Positions 39,420-48,799 of a DNA stretch of 54,734 bases are shown here, one piece after another. Numbering within the stretch: the first letter of the stretch is position 1; every line of letters starts with the position of its first letter. The notes under the pieces are model-generated. The model was not told the DNA's origin, made no database searches, and saw nothing but the letters and a program-made list of their open reading frames with translations. Origin of the DNA: Providencia heimbachae ATCC 35613 (GTDB taxonomy: Bacteria > Pseudomonadota > Gammaproteobacteria > Enterobacterales > Enterobacteriaceae). A program made the position numbers and the translations under genes. The DNA is taken from positions 1-54,734 of the forward strand of contig NZ_LXEW01000019.1 in the NCBI RefSeq assembly GCF_001655055.1. Direction: 5' to 3'.

Positions 39420-39904
39420 TACAACTCTCCTCGATAACGCGTGAATAAGGCTCTGCGTTCGGGTGCCTGAGGCACATTAGGATCCGTAACCGGCAATGAC
39501 AGCAAAATACGACGGCAGTCATCTGCAAGATGTTGCCCTTGCTCTGCCCTCAATTTTCTATCCAACGGGGACATTAATGAACAAGCAAGATATTGTGTTA
39601 ATCCTTCTAATTCACCCACCGTATAGGTCATCTCCCCATACGGCAGGATCAAACCTAATTTTTCCCCAACCGTACGACGAGGCCAATATTGCTCAGGTCC
39701 CGGTAAAATCATCGCAGTAAGCATCCATGGAGTGATAACAGCACCGACCCATTGATTTTCAAACAAGGCAAATTCACTTGCGTAAACTTGCATTGAAGGA
39801 TGAAGGAACGAAAGGTCGTGCATCGACTGCTCAGAAACCCGCTCAAACGCAGCTTGAACGAGCGACCACGGGTCTTGAGCATAACCTTTGATTTCATCAG
39901 ACAT
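39419..39904 (-). CDS. hybE: Hydrogenase-2 assembly chaperone HybE
   Basis: HybE binds the Tat signal of the HybO precursor and holds it until HybC is matured, preventing early export. The 161-residue product has the family core (MHDLSFLHPSMQVYA, and WVGAVITPWMLTAMILPG as a hydrophobic strand-rich segment). The start at 39904 overlaps the end of hybD by eight bases and is preceded by GAGAG; the longer frame would begin eight codons earlier. Confidence 0.93.
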   Translation of the reverse strand: MSDEIKGYAQDPWSLVQAAFERVSEQSMHDLSFLHPSMQVYASEFALFENQWVGAVITPWMLTAMILPGPEQYWPRRTVGEKLGLILPYGEMTYTVGELEGLTQYLACSLMSPLDRKLRAEQGQHLADDCRRILLSLPVTDPNVPQAPERRALFTRYRGEL

Positions 39905-40391
39905 GCAAACTCTCTTCTTTCTCAACAATCTCTAAGCCTTCACTGCGCAGTATTTCAATTATTGTTTGCAATGCAGGTTCGAAAGCGGCTTTTCCCACCG
40001 CTGTTAAGCCAATTCGAGGTTCTAATGATTCAGGCACAATGCCCACCAGCGTTAAACGTTGGGGAAATTCATCGGTGAGATGTAAAGCAGATAGCACATC
40101 AGATAACCCCAATTGATGCGGGGAAATTTTACGCGTAAACAGTGCCGGTACCTCATCATCACGCAGCACTAAAATATTGCCGGGTTTCTGGCTAGAGAGC
40201 ACCACATCCGCGATGATCAAATGGTCGCGATCTGCCATCGCGCCCATCAATTCCATACCTGCAGTGCCACCATCTAACACCTCAACACATTCAGGTAAAT
40301 GGTAACGTTCTTCTAGCGCTTCAACGATGCGAACGCCAATCCCTTCATCACTGAGCAAAATATTGCCCACACCTAAAACTAAAATACGCAT
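39897..40391 (-). CDS. hybD: Hydrogenase-2 maturation protease HybD
   Basis: HybD removes the C-terminal peptide of HybC after nickel insertion. The 164-residue protein shows the nickel-sensing residues of the family: Glu in LLSDEGIGVR (near residue 16), Asp in DGGTAG (near 62) and His in SPHQLGLSD (near 93). Its ATG overlaps the hybC stop codon (TAATG). Confidence 0.95.
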   Translation of the reverse strand: MRILVLGVGNILLSDEGIGVRIVEALEERYHLPECVEVLDGGTAGMELMGAMADRDHLIIADVVLSSQKPGNILVLRDDEVPALFTRKISPHQLGLSDVLSALHLTDEFPQRLTLVGIVPESLEPRIGLTAVGKAAFEPALQTIIEILRSEGLEIVEKEESLHV

Positions 40392-42094
40392 TAGAGCACC
40401 TTAACCTTAGTGACTTCAGAACCCTCGGTATCCACAATATGCACCGCACAAGACATACAAGGGTCAAATGAGTGAATTGTCCGCACCACTTCAAGCGGTT
40501 TTGATGGGTCAGCGACTGGCGTGCCAACAAGTGCTTGCTCGTAAGGACCGGGTTCATCATTAAAGTTACGTGGACCGGAGTTCCATGTTGAAGGCACCAC
40601 CGCTTGGTAATTTTCAATCTTGCCGTCTTTGATAACCACCCAGTGTGACAACAAGCCACGAGGAACTTCCCCAAAGCCAACCCCTTTAATCACGGTGTTT
40701 TCAGGGAATACGGGCTTAACGAAAGTGGTGAAATCACCTCGACCAATATTGTCGACTAAGGCCTGCCATTGAATCGATAAGGTTTCATTTAATACACAAC
40801 AACGTACGCTACGACCAATAATACGACCCAACGTAGAATGAAGCTGATCAACGGTAATGGTATTGCCCGTCAAGGTTTGATACAGATTCACAACATCATT
40901 AAAGTGTTTTTCAGTGGGTTCATGTTTCGCGGCTAGTTTGCACAGCAAATCAGCCAAAGGCCCCACTTCAACGGTTTTATCGTAGAAGGTTGGCGCTTTC
41001 ACCCATGAATATTTACCATCATCATCCCAACCCGTGTAATCAGGGTTAGTGGTGCCTTCCCAAGGCGCTTGCGGCTCGTTCTCTTTATACCAAGCGTGTT
41101 TGCTGCTTTCCTTGATACCGTTAATTAAGTATTCATCTGTATGCGTGGTAATTGGGCGATAAGTACTAAAATCGCTATTTTCCAAATAACCACCTGGTAA
41201 CAAGAAGCTGCCATTTTTACCGTCCATCGGTAATTCAGGCATACACATATAATGTTTTGCACCTTGCCCAACTTCGAGCCATTCTGGATAACCCGCAGCA
41301 ATAACGGCAGCATCAATTTTATAAACTTGCTCGATAAAATCGCCTAAACGGTCGATAAATGATTTCAAATACATCAAACGTTCAAGATTTAACACACCAA
41401 GACCATCAAGATTAATGGCGTTCGCTACGCCACCCACCGCTAAGTTTTGGATATGTGGAGTCTTACCGCCTAACAAGGCAACAATACGGTTAGCATCGCG
41501 CTGACATTCCAGTGCTTGCAAATAGTGGGCAACGGCAATTAAGTTAACTTCCGGCGACAGTTTCATCGCTGGGTGTCCCCAATAACCATTGGCAAAAATA
41601 CCTAACTGGCCACTTGCCACCAGCTTTTTAATCTTGTCTTGGACGCGAGTAAACTCTTCAGGGCTGTTCAATGGCCATGTAGAGACACCTTTTAAGATTT
41701 CTGCTGCTTTATTTGGATCCGCATTCAATGCTGAGGTGATATCAACCCAATCTAGCGCCGATAATTGATAAAAATGGACAATGTGGTCTTGAATAGTATG
41801 CGCTGCCAAAATCATATTACGGATGTACTGTGCATTTACTGGCACATCAATATTCAGTGCACTTTCAATCGTACGAACCGAAACGATGCCATGTACTGTG
41901 GTACAGACACCACAAATACGTTGCATGATCATCCATGCATCACGGGCATCTTTACCTTTTACGATTTCTTCCATACCGCGCCACATGGTTCCTGAAGCCC
42001 ACGCTTTAGTGACTTTTCCATCTTCAATTTCGCAATCAATGCGCAAATGGCCTTCAATACGAGTGACCGGATCAATTGTTATACGTTGGCTCAT
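40391..42094 (-). CDS. hybC: Hydrogenase-2 large subunit HybC
   Basis: HybC holds the [NiFe] active site of the periplasm-facing uptake hydrogenase-2. The 567-residue precursor has the N-terminal CxxC pair (C61, C64 in RICGVC) and the C-terminal pair (C546, C549 in DPCMSCAVH). Processing is expected after H552, releasing a 15-residue tail. Length and sequence follow E. coli HybC (567). It has no Tat signal and would be exported with HybO. It overlaps hybB by four bases. Confidence 0.98.
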   Translation of the reverse strand: MSQRITIDPVTRIEGHLRIDCEIEDGKVTKAWASGTMWRGMEEIVKGKDARDAWMIMQRICGVCTTVHGIVSVRTIESALNIDVPVNAQYIRNMILAAHTIQDHIVHFYQLSALDWVDITSALNADPNKAAEILKGVSTWPLNSPEEFTRVQDKIKKLVASGQLGIFANGYWGHPAMKLSPEVNLIAVAHYLQALECQRDANRIVALLGGKTPHIQNLAVGGVANAINLDGLGVLNLERLMYLKSFIDRLGDFIEQVYKIDAAVIAAGYPEWLEVGQGAKHYMCMPELPMDGKNGSFLLPGGYLENSDFSTYRPITTHTDEYLINGIKESSKHAWYKENEPQAPWEGTTNPDYTGWDDDGKYSWVKAPTFYDKTVEVGPLADLLCKLAAKHEPTEKHFNDVVNLYQTLTGNTITVDQLHSTLGRIIGRSVRCCVLNETLSIQWQALVDNIGRGDFTTFVKPVFPENTVIKGVGFGEVPRGLLSHWVVIKDGKIENYQAVVPSTWNSGPRNFNDEPGPYEQALVGTPVADPSKPLEVVRTIHSFDPCMSCAVHIVDTEGSEVTKVKVL

Positions 42095-43278
42095 GCTTTA
42101 CCTCGGGCCTGAGAATGATTCAAATTAGATTTTTTCAATGCTGGAATAATCGGTAACAAGCGTATCAACAAGATGTAAGCACATACCTCGATAGCCACGA
42201 AACCAATTGAAATTAATAGCTCTTCCGCTGTTGGGAAATAATCGTAACCGCCGCCGGGATTGAACGCCACCAGAGAGTAACTCATCCGCCACGTCGCTGC
42301 GCCAATCAACATGCTTAGGCCACTGATGTATAACCATCTCGAATCATTACGTAATGATGGGATACGGAAAATAATCAACGGGAAAACCAACAAGGCGATT
42401 TCAATCCAAAACATCATCGAATAAAAATCAAATGCCATGATGTAATGTATCTTGCCGCGGTAGATAAGCTCGCCGAAACGACAGATTAAGAACAGGACTA
42501 AAAAGACTTGGAGAATTTTGGTTAACCGAATAAACAATGGTCTCTCATCCGCACTTTGCCCTTTCAACGCCGCCTGCAATAAAGAACCTTCAAAAATAAG
42601 AATCGAAAATCCCATAATAAAAGCGGTTAATAATGACAATAACGGTAGCATTTCATAGCTTTGCCAAATTGGATGTACCTTATAACCCGCAGCAATCATC
42701 AGTGAACCCATCGATGATTGGTGCATCATTGGCAGCAATGCGCCAAACGCAATGATAATAAACATCACCTTGTTTAAGCGTTTTAATGAGACTTTCCAGC
42801 CAAATCGTTCGCATATTGCAGGGGCAAATTCCAATGCCATAATGCCGATATAAATCGTCATACAGACCGCGGTTTCAAACAGCACCGAGTTGGTATTAAA
42901 GAAACCAGGAATATAAAAATACGGTAAGTTCCAATAACGACCTACGTCGATTGCAATGGATAACCCACCAAGGGAATAACCAAATAAACTTGCCAGCAAT
43001 GCAGGACGCACTAACGGGTGGTATTCCCCTCGGTTGCACACATAAACCGCCCAAGCCAATGCCCAACCACCACAGGCAAACCCTGTACCGATCAGCAAGT
43101 CAAAAGCAATCCATATTCCCCAAGGATAACCGCCGTTTAAATCAGAAACAGAGCCCAATCCAAAAACAAGACGCTTAATAATGAAAAAAGCGCATAGTAG
43201 AATAAATGGACCAAAGACAATCACGGGCCAACTGACCAAACGCCCGCCAAGGGGCTGTTCTTTATGATGCGTCGTCAT
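42091..43278 (-). CDS. hybB: Hydrogenase-2 integral membrane subunit HybB
   Basis: HybB is an NrfD/PsrC-type membrane protein of about ten helices that carries electrons or protons between HybOC/HybA and quinone. The 395-residue protein shows repeated hydrophobic helices and conserved [22 protein letters not shown] near residue 40 (given in two overlapping family blocks), typical of HybB. The ATG at 43278 has GGAG nine bases before it; the ATG three codons upstream would be too close to that site. Confidence 0.94.
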   Translation of the reverse strand: MTTHHKEQPLGGRLVSWPVIVFGPFILLCAFFIIKRLVFGLGSVSDLNGGYPWGIWIAFDLLIGTGFACGGWALAWAVYVCNRGEYHPLVRPALLASLFGYSLGGLSIAIDVGRYWNLPYFYIPGFFNTNSVLFETAVCMTIYIGIMALEFAPAICERFGWKVSLKRLNKVMFIIIAFGALLPMMHQSSMGSLMIAAGYKVHPIWQSYEMLPLLSLLTAFIMGFSILIFEGSLLQAALKGQSADERPLFIRLTKILQVFLVLFLICRFGELIYRGKIHYIMAFDFYSMMFWIEIALLVFPLIIFRIPSLRNDSRWLYISGLSMLIGAATWRMSYSLVAFNPGGGYDYFPTAEELLISIGFVAIEVCAYILLIRLLPIIPALKKSNLNHSQARGKA

Positions 43279-44251
43279 GATTGTCATCTCCTTTCTTACC
43301 GTCTTTCTTGGTATTGCGATATACCAAGAAACTCAAACCCGCGAGGGCTGCCAATGGCAAAACCATCCCTTTGTATAAGGTATGCTGAACATACTCAGAA
43401 CGCGCGCCTGTCGATAATTGTTCGAGTTCAGGTAAGCCTAGATGTTGATATGGAACACCAGATAGAACCATCACTTGCGTGCCGCCTGCTTCAAGCTCAC
43501 CATAAACATGCATTTCATATTTAGGGACTTTCATGACGTTAGGGTCATTGCTATGTAAGGTTTGTCTTGGGAAGCCGTACTCATCACCCACTTTGAATGT
43601 GAGGCGTTTTTTTGCTTCGGCTAATAATTCTTCGCGAGTACCAAAAATGACAGCCCCTGTCGGACAAACTTCAACACACCCCGGTAGGCCGCCTTTATCT
43701 AAACGTTCAACCCCTTTTTGGTTACACAATTCGCATTTATGTATCGCACCAAATTTGTCGTCATAAGCATATTTAGGAATATTGAATGGGCAACCCACCA
43801 TGCAGTAACGGCAACCCGTACAGATGCTGGCGTCATAGTGAACGATGCCAGTTTTAGGGTCTTTTTTCAGCGCTGAAACAGGGCAAACAGACACACAGTT
43901 TGGGTCAACACAATGCATACATTGTTTTTTAATGTAGGCATAACCATCTTTTTCCTGATCTTTATTTACCCCTGTGCCACTGCTCCAAACCTGAATAATG
44001 TTATTGGTGTATGGCGTTAATTTGTCATTGTTAGACCACGTCTTTTCCCCTGCGGGATTAAGTTCAGTGCTGTTAATTTCTTGGCACTTAGTCACGCAGG
44101 CCTGACAGCCAACACACAAGGTGGAGTCATAAAGCATGCCAAGGGAATTCGGGATCGGCGGTCTATTTTCTGCCGCCGCTAAACTGGGCGAAGTGGTACT
44201 CGCCAGCAATGCTCCCCCTGCCGAGAGCTTAAGGAAGTTTCGTCTATTCAC
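43262..44251 (-). CDS. hybA: Hydrogenase-2 iron-sulfur subunit HybA
   Basis: HybA is a periplasmic ferredoxin-like subunit that links HybOC to HybB. A Tat signal (RRNFLK at residues 3-8) starts the 329-residue protein. Four cysteine clusters for [4Fe-4S] centres follow ([41 protein letters not shown] with GCVEVCP). A C-terminal helix ([13 protein letters not shown]) anchors it. It begins 2 bp after the hybO stop codon. Confidence 0.96.
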   Translation of the reverse strand: MNRRNFLKLSAGGALLASTTSPSLAAAENRPPIPNSLGMLYDSTLCVGCQACVTKCQEINSTELNPAGEKTWSNNDKLTPYTNNIIQVWSSGTGVNKDQEKDGYAYIKKQCMHCVDPNCVSVCPVSALKKDPKTGIVHYDASICTGCRYCMVGCPFNIPKYAYDDKFGAIHKCELCNQKGVERLDKGGLPGCVEVCPTGAVIFGTREELLAEAKKRLTFKVGDEYGFPRQTLHSNDPNVMKVPKYEMHVYGELEAGGTQVMVLSGVPYQHLGLPELEQLSTGARSEYVQHTLYKGMVLPLAALAGLSFLVYRNTKKDGKKGDDNHDDAS

Positions 44252-44253
44252 GG

Positions 44254-45372
44254 TTATTCTCCCCGTGAGTCTGAATCATTCTGGCATTTTTGCCGTCCTA
44301 ATTCACGCACAGCCATCACGCTGACACCCGCAACAAGACCGACAACCCCACCAATCAAGCCAACCGCGGTTGATGAAATATCACCACCTTCACGATTATT
44401 TACGTCTGGTTTATCCGCTCGCGGGGTTGGGTTTTCAACATCCGCTAACTGATGAATCGCTTTATGGAAACCGACGTTTTCTTCGTTACAGCCGTAACAT
44501 GGATGACCAATAGCAACCGGCCAAGCGCCTCCCACATCGCAAAACTGCAATGTTGAGCAGTTACCATAAGTTTCAGGGCCTTTACATCCTAAGTGGTATA
44601 AACACCAGCCTTCACGGTGACCATCATCACCAAACTCTTTGGCAAAACGACCCGCGTCAAAGTGTGGACGACGCTCGCAATGCTCATGGATCAAACGGCC
44701 ATAGGCAAATAGCGGACGATTTTTACTGTCCAATTTTGGTGGGCGATTAAAGGTAATTAAGTGTGCGACAGTGGCTAAGAAATTATGTGGATTTGGCGGG
44801 CAGCCCGGAATATTAATGACTGTTTTACCGTTTAAGGCTTCACTTAAACCTACGGCTCCCGTTGGGTTAGCTCCCGCAGCTGCAACACCGCCCCATGCAG
44901 CACAAGAACCAATAGCAATAATCGCCGCCGCATTTTCCGCTGCCGCACGAATATGCTCAACAATGGGTTTGCCTGCCACCATGCAATAAATACCATTATC
45001 TTTCAGTGGAATAGAACCATCAACAACGAGAACATACTTACCTTTGTATTTCTCCATTGCATTGTGTTTATTCTCTTCTACCTGCTCACCAAATGCAGCA
45101 GATAATACTTCGTGGTATTCAAGGGAAATGGTATCAAGAATTAAATTTTCTAACGTTGGGTGAGTTGAACACAGCAAAGATTCTGTACATCCCGTACATT
45201 CTTGAGCACCAATCCAAATAACGGGAGGACGTCCTGGGTCACTTACGGCGTCAGCCATCTGGGCTGCGGCGTTGCTACTTAACCCCATTGTTGCTGCTAA
45301 TGCGGTACATAATTTCATAAAATCACGGCGGTTAACGCCATGAGGAGAAATAATAGAGTTGTCTCCTGCCAT
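44254..45372 (-). CDS. hybO: Hydrogenase-2 small subunit HybO
   Basis: HybO is the iron-sulfur small subunit partnering HybC. The 372-residue precursor has a Tat signal (NRRDFMK, R15/R16) with a hydrophobic stretch and AQA-type cleavage region. CTGCTESLL holds the proximal-cluster cysteines, and further cluster cysteines occur in [14 protein letters not shown] and CYGCNE. A C-terminal membrane helix ([19 protein letters not shown]) anchors it. It is the first gene of the 16-gene minus-strand block; an FNR site lies 160 bp upstream. Confidence 0.97.
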   Translation of the reverse strand: MAGDNSIISPHGVNRRDFMKLCTALAATMGLSSNAAAQMADAVSDPGRPPVIWIGAQECTGCTESLLCSTHPTLENLILDTISLEYHEVLSAAFGEQVEENKHNAMEKYKGKYVLVVDGSIPLKDNGIYCMVAGKPIVEHIRAAAENAAAIIAIGSCAAWGGVAAAGANPTGAVGLSEALNGKTVINIPGCPPNPHNFLATVAHLITFNRPPKLDSKNRPLFAYGRLIHEHCERRPHFDAGRFAKEFGDDGHREGWCLYHLGCKGPETYGNCSTLQFCDVGGAWPVAIGHPCYGCNEENVGFHKAIHQLADVENPTPRADKPDVNNREGGDISSTAVGLIGGVVGLVAGVSVMAVRELGRQKCQNDSDSRGE

Positions 45373-45407
45373 TCCTTTTTTTCCTATTATATGTAGCTTA
45401 TGCCCTT

Positions 45408-45463
45408 TATACCTCGATATGCACGGGAGCTAGCAACATGCATATCGAGTTACTTTGGGTATA
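45408..45463. repeat. Short ERIC-end-like hairpin element in the hybO leader
   Basis: The 56-bp tract from TATACC to GGGTATA contains an 11-bp perfect inverted repeat (CTCGATATGCA at 45413-45423, TGCATATCGAG at 45439-45449). Its right end resembles the ERIC terminus seen at 1136-1159. It lies 36 bp upstream of hybO and would be transcribed as a leader hairpin. Confidence 0.5.
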
Positions 45464-45531
45464 GTGTTTATTTGACATTGCCTGATGTACGAATAATAGG
45501 TGTGATCCTATTCCTCCTTAATTTTAATCAT

Positions 45532-45545
45532 TTGATCTTTATCAA
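45532..45545. promoter_or_regulatory. Perfect FNR box upstream of hybO
   Basis: TTGATAAAGATCAA (read on the minus strand) matches TTGAT-N4-ATCAA at all ten positions. A TAGGAT hexamer begins 21 bases after it toward hybO (about 45510-45505), close to the class II activator spacing, and TATTAT follows further on. This fits anaerobic activation of the hydrogenase block; activity is inferred. Confidence 0.65.
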
Positions 45546-46115
45546 CAGGAAATAAGATAGCCGTATTTTTTTTATATATTTGATAATAAAATCGATTCAG
45601 CATCGATTGAATTAAAAAAACAACCCTATTAATAATCAAGAATTCACACTTCAATACCGGGTTATTCATCACAGAAATAAAAATATAAAATATATTTAAA
45701 ATCAACAAATTAACTAAAAACAATAATCATCAATAAATTAATTAACCAAATTTAGTGTATTAAAAAAAAGACAATAATAATTTAAATTTAAATAAAAATA
45801 GCAAATGCGAATCAATATCAAAAAATAAAAATTCTTATTTGTTAATTAAATAATTTAATATCCATAAGTGATATTTATTTATACTGTTCATATTATCGCC
45901 GCTACGATATAAACATTGATATGTTCAACCTAGGTAAAAGATAGAGCTCGAACAAATAACCTTTTATCTTACTTATCTTTATACTTTATTTGATTTAATC
46001 ACTCAGAAACATTTAATTAACCAAAATCAAAAAATTTTGCAACCAAGGTATATGAGCACCCATTTAAAAGAAAAATAGCAAGGAAGAAACTCACTAATGC
46101 CTGATAATAAAATAG
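45546..46115. other. AT-rich intergenic region between hybO and the sugar operon
   Basis: This 570-bp stretch is strongly AT-rich. A 71-codon open frame at 45508-45723 is low-complexity, lacks a ribosome-binding site and overlaps the FNR box, so I do not call it a gene. No repeat or RNA gene was recognised. Confidence 0.5.
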
Positions 46116-46116
46116 G

Positions 46117-46142
46117 TAAAAAAGCCATCTTAACGTGGCTTA
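46117..46142 (-). terminator. Terminator of the sugar operon
   Basis: On the minus strand, AAGCCA (46141-46136) pairs with TGGCTT (46127-46122) and is followed by TTTT. It lies about 105 bp past the DeoR-type gene, the last gene of the operon. Confidence 0.6.
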
Positions 46143-46248
46143 TCACACTATATTTAGCTTTTAACGTACTACATTTAAATGATTAAACTCACAATAGGAA
46201 TTTACATCAAACACTATACTTACTTATGAAGTATTTAACTATTTTTAA

Positions 46249-47019
46249 TCAAACAAGAATTAAATCAATATGACTTTGCATTAACGCAGCCTTATCTATC
46301 TCAGCCAAGTGTTTATCCGTAATCATACAATCAATTTTTTTCAGTGGTAAAACTTGATTAAAACCTCGGCGATTAAATTTACTTGAATCTAAAACAGCAA
46401 TTACTTTATTTGCAGCATCAGCCATAACACCGCTGATTGAATACCCTTCATTAAATGTAGTAATCCCATTAGTCATATCAATACCATCAGCACCAACAAA
46501 CATGATATCTGCATTGATCCCTCTAAGAGACAATTCTGCAATTGTTCCATGCATTGAGTGAGTTTTATGCCGTACCGTTCCACCCACAACAACGAGTGTT
46601 ATATCTTTATTTTCTGATATAACATAAGCAGCGGGAAGGTTATTAGTTATAACCGTAATGTTTGACATACTGGCAAACGCTTCAGCAATAAGCATAGTGG
46701 TACTCCCACTATCTAAAATAATAGTCATACCCTCTGTTACCATTTTAATAGCAGCATGGGCAATACGCTTTTTAGGATCACTAGCAATCTTATAACGTTC
46801 AGCTAACTCAATTTCTTGAACATCTTTATTAATAATATTGGTAACTTTCGCAGCACCACCATGAAAACGCGTGATAAGGCCTTTCTGTTCAAGCAAACGT
46901 AAATCGGTACGAATCGTTACTTCTGAAATACCAAAAATATCTGAAAGTTCGGTAACTAGCATACTCGCATTTTTGTTTATTAAATCAACGATTTCATTTC
47001 TTCTTTCAAATGTATTCAT
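46249..47019 (-). CDS. DeoR/GlpR-family transcriptional regulator
   Basis: This 256-residue sugar-operon repressor has an N-terminal helix-turn-helix (residues 1-57: MNTFERRNEIV, then DIFGISEVTIRTDLRLL and GLITRFHGGA). A DeoR-type sensor domain follows, with the ISOCOT-like motifs ILDSGSTT, ITNN and FVGADGID, which normally bind a phosphorylated sugar. The start at 47019 gives the usual family length; the longer frame would add an improbable 26-residue extension. It follows the kinase gene by 211 AT-rich bases and probably controls this operon. Confidence 0.88.
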   Translation of the reverse strand: MNTFERRNEIVDLINKNASMLVTELSDIFGISEVTIRTDLRLLEQKGLITRFHGGAAKVTNIINKDVQEIELAERYKIASDPKKRIAHAAIKMVTEGMTIILDSGSTTMLIAEAFASMSNITVITNNLPAAYVISENKDITLVVVGGTVRHKTHSMHGTIAELSLRGINADIMFVGADGIDMTNGITTFNEGYSISGVMADAANKVIAVLDSSKFNRRGFNQVLPLKKIDCMITDKHLAEIDKAALMQSHIDLILV

Positions 47020-47230
47020 TTTAACTGACCTATATTTAGTTAAGTACATTTTAATCGAAAGGATATGAAAGACAAACGATTTTCTCATAACAAACAAAAA
47101 AGATAGATATTTGTATTAATATCATACAAATACCTATCTAAATTGAGTACAAGTGAAAGTCATACCTACTATATTTAATTAGTTTAACTATAAATAAACT
47201 TAAAAGTTAAATTAGTATGAATATATAATA

Positions 47231-48739
47231 TCAGTTATTAATATTTATGAGCCTATTCAATTCAATGTGATAATATTCATATAATGGAATATAAATATCA
47301 TGTATCTTATTATTAGGTTTAAAATACTCACCTTCAGCTTTACGTAAGAATGGAGGGAGGATATCATTCAGTTTAATATTTTTTTCTGGTTTCCTAATAT
47401 TTTCATGACACCAATGGCTTTGTAATGAAGCCCCTAAAGCTGCAGCCTCAGTGATTTTTGGTCGGATAACGTCAATACCAGTTATATCCGCAATCATCTG
47501 ACACCAAATAATACTTTTTGCACCACCCCCAATAACTCTAATTTGATTAAATTCGAGTCCTTGCTGTTTAAATTCATCAATACCTTTACATATTTTATAA
47601 GTTACGCCTTCGACTACACACCTTAACATATTTGATTTAGTAAAATTATCTATCGTAATACCCTGTAAGCTCCCTTTCATATTAGGCTCGTTAGGAAAAC
47701 GAGACCCATTAAACCATGGGAAGCAAATTAAGCCATTAGCCCCAGGAGAACTATTACTGAGAAATCTTTCAAAATCCAAAAGTGGTATATTTAAAATATC
47801 TCGAAAAGCATTAACCGCATTCGTCATATTCATAGTGCTTATCAATGGTAGCCAGCTATTTGATGATGAACAAAAACTATTAATGTTTGTATTTTGGTTA
47901 TTATTTATTTGCTGATTAGAACAGGTAAATAGTGTGCCAGATGTCCCTAGGCTTAAGGTTAAAATACCAGGGCAAACATTCCCTGTCCCAATTGCAGCCA
48001 TCATATTATCACCACCACCACTAGATACTGGCACCCCTACCGGCAATCCTAATAACTTTGCCACATGAGGTAAAAGAAAACCTGATGGTTCTTCAGCTGT
48101 TATTATTGGAGGTAGCTTTGCATATAATCTTGGTGAGATTTCATCTATTATTTTTTTTGACCAACAGCGATTATAAGTATCGAAATAACCAGTACCTGAA
48201 GCATCACCACTTTCCGCAGAATACTTTCCCGTTAACCAAAAATTAATATACTCATGAGGCAGAAAAATCTTTTCAATTTTAGAAAAAATCTCTGGCTTGT
48301 GGTTTTTCATCCAAATTAATTTAGCAATAGTAAATGCAACAGGGATATGAATACCTATAATTTCATTGATATTTTGTGTGTGTTTTTGGTTAAATGAAAA
48401 AATAAATTTTTGTAAATCATGGTTAGCTTCGGTATCACACCATAATTTAGCTGGATACAGAATATCATTATGTTCATCGAGTATAACCAATCCATGCTGC
48501 TGCCCTGAAATACCGATACCTGCAACTAGGTCTGGTGAAACTAGATGATTATCTAAAACTTGTTTTACTGTAATTTTAATGGCTTGCAACCAAGAAGCTG
48601 GATCTTGCTCTTTACGTCCATTTGGCGAACTAATAAGACCATATGAATGATAAGCCGTAGAAGTAATGCAATTTTTATGTGTATCCCATAGAATAGCTTT
48701 AGTTCCTTGAGTCCCACAGTCAATACCTAAATACAACAT
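47231..48739 (-). CDS. FGGY carbohydrate kinase, xylulokinase-like
   Basis: The 502-residue sugar kinase is nearest in motif content to XylB: N-terminal GIDCGTQGTK (phosphate loop), ISGQQHGLVILD, the catalytic aspartate in SSGGGDNMMAA (near residue 255), LSLGTSGTLF, and the C-terminal adenosine motif VIGGGAKSIIWCQMIAD. Such enzymes phosphorylate ketoses. D-xylulose is the first guess, but the FGGY family changes substrate often, and the FucU-like mutarotase nearby points to other possible sugars. It follows the aldo/keto reductase gene. Confidence 0.82.
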   Translation of the reverse strand: MLYLGIDCGTQGTKAILWDTHKNCITSTAYHSYGLISSPNGRKEQDPASWLQAIKITVKQVLDNHLVSPDLVAGIGISGQQHGLVILDEHNDILYPAKLWCDTEANHDLQKFIFSFNQKHTQNINEIIGIHIPVAFTIAKLIWMKNHKPEIFSKIEKIFLPHEYINFWLTGKYSAESGDASGTGYFDTYNRCWSKKIIDEISPRLYAKLPPIITAEEPSGFLLPHVAKLLGLPVGVPVSSGGGDNMMAAIGTGNVCPGILTLSLGTSGTLFTCSNQQINNNQNTNINSFCSSSNSWLPLISTMNMTNAVNAFRDILNIPLLDFERFLSNSSPGANGLICFPWFNGSRFPNEPNMKGSLQGITIDNFTKSNMLRCVVEGVTYKICKGIDEFKQQGLEFNQIRVIGGGAKSIIWCQMIADITGIDVIRPKITEAAALGASLQSHWCHENIRKPEKNIKLNDILPPFLRKAEGEYFKPNNKIHDIYIPLYEYYHIELNRLININN

Positions 48740-48799
48740 AATGTACTCCTACCTATAGGTATAATACTGTGAGCATACATCTGCCCACAGCACTTATCA

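Noticed and set aside
45508-45723. 71-codon open frame on the minus strand
   Set aside because: It is AT-driven low complexity with no ribosome-binding site or recognisable family, and it overlaps the FNR box and hyb promoter region.
45808-45825. FNR-like TTGATATTGATTCG
   Set aside because: The right half matches only two of five consensus bases; the perfect site at 45532 accounts for FNR control.
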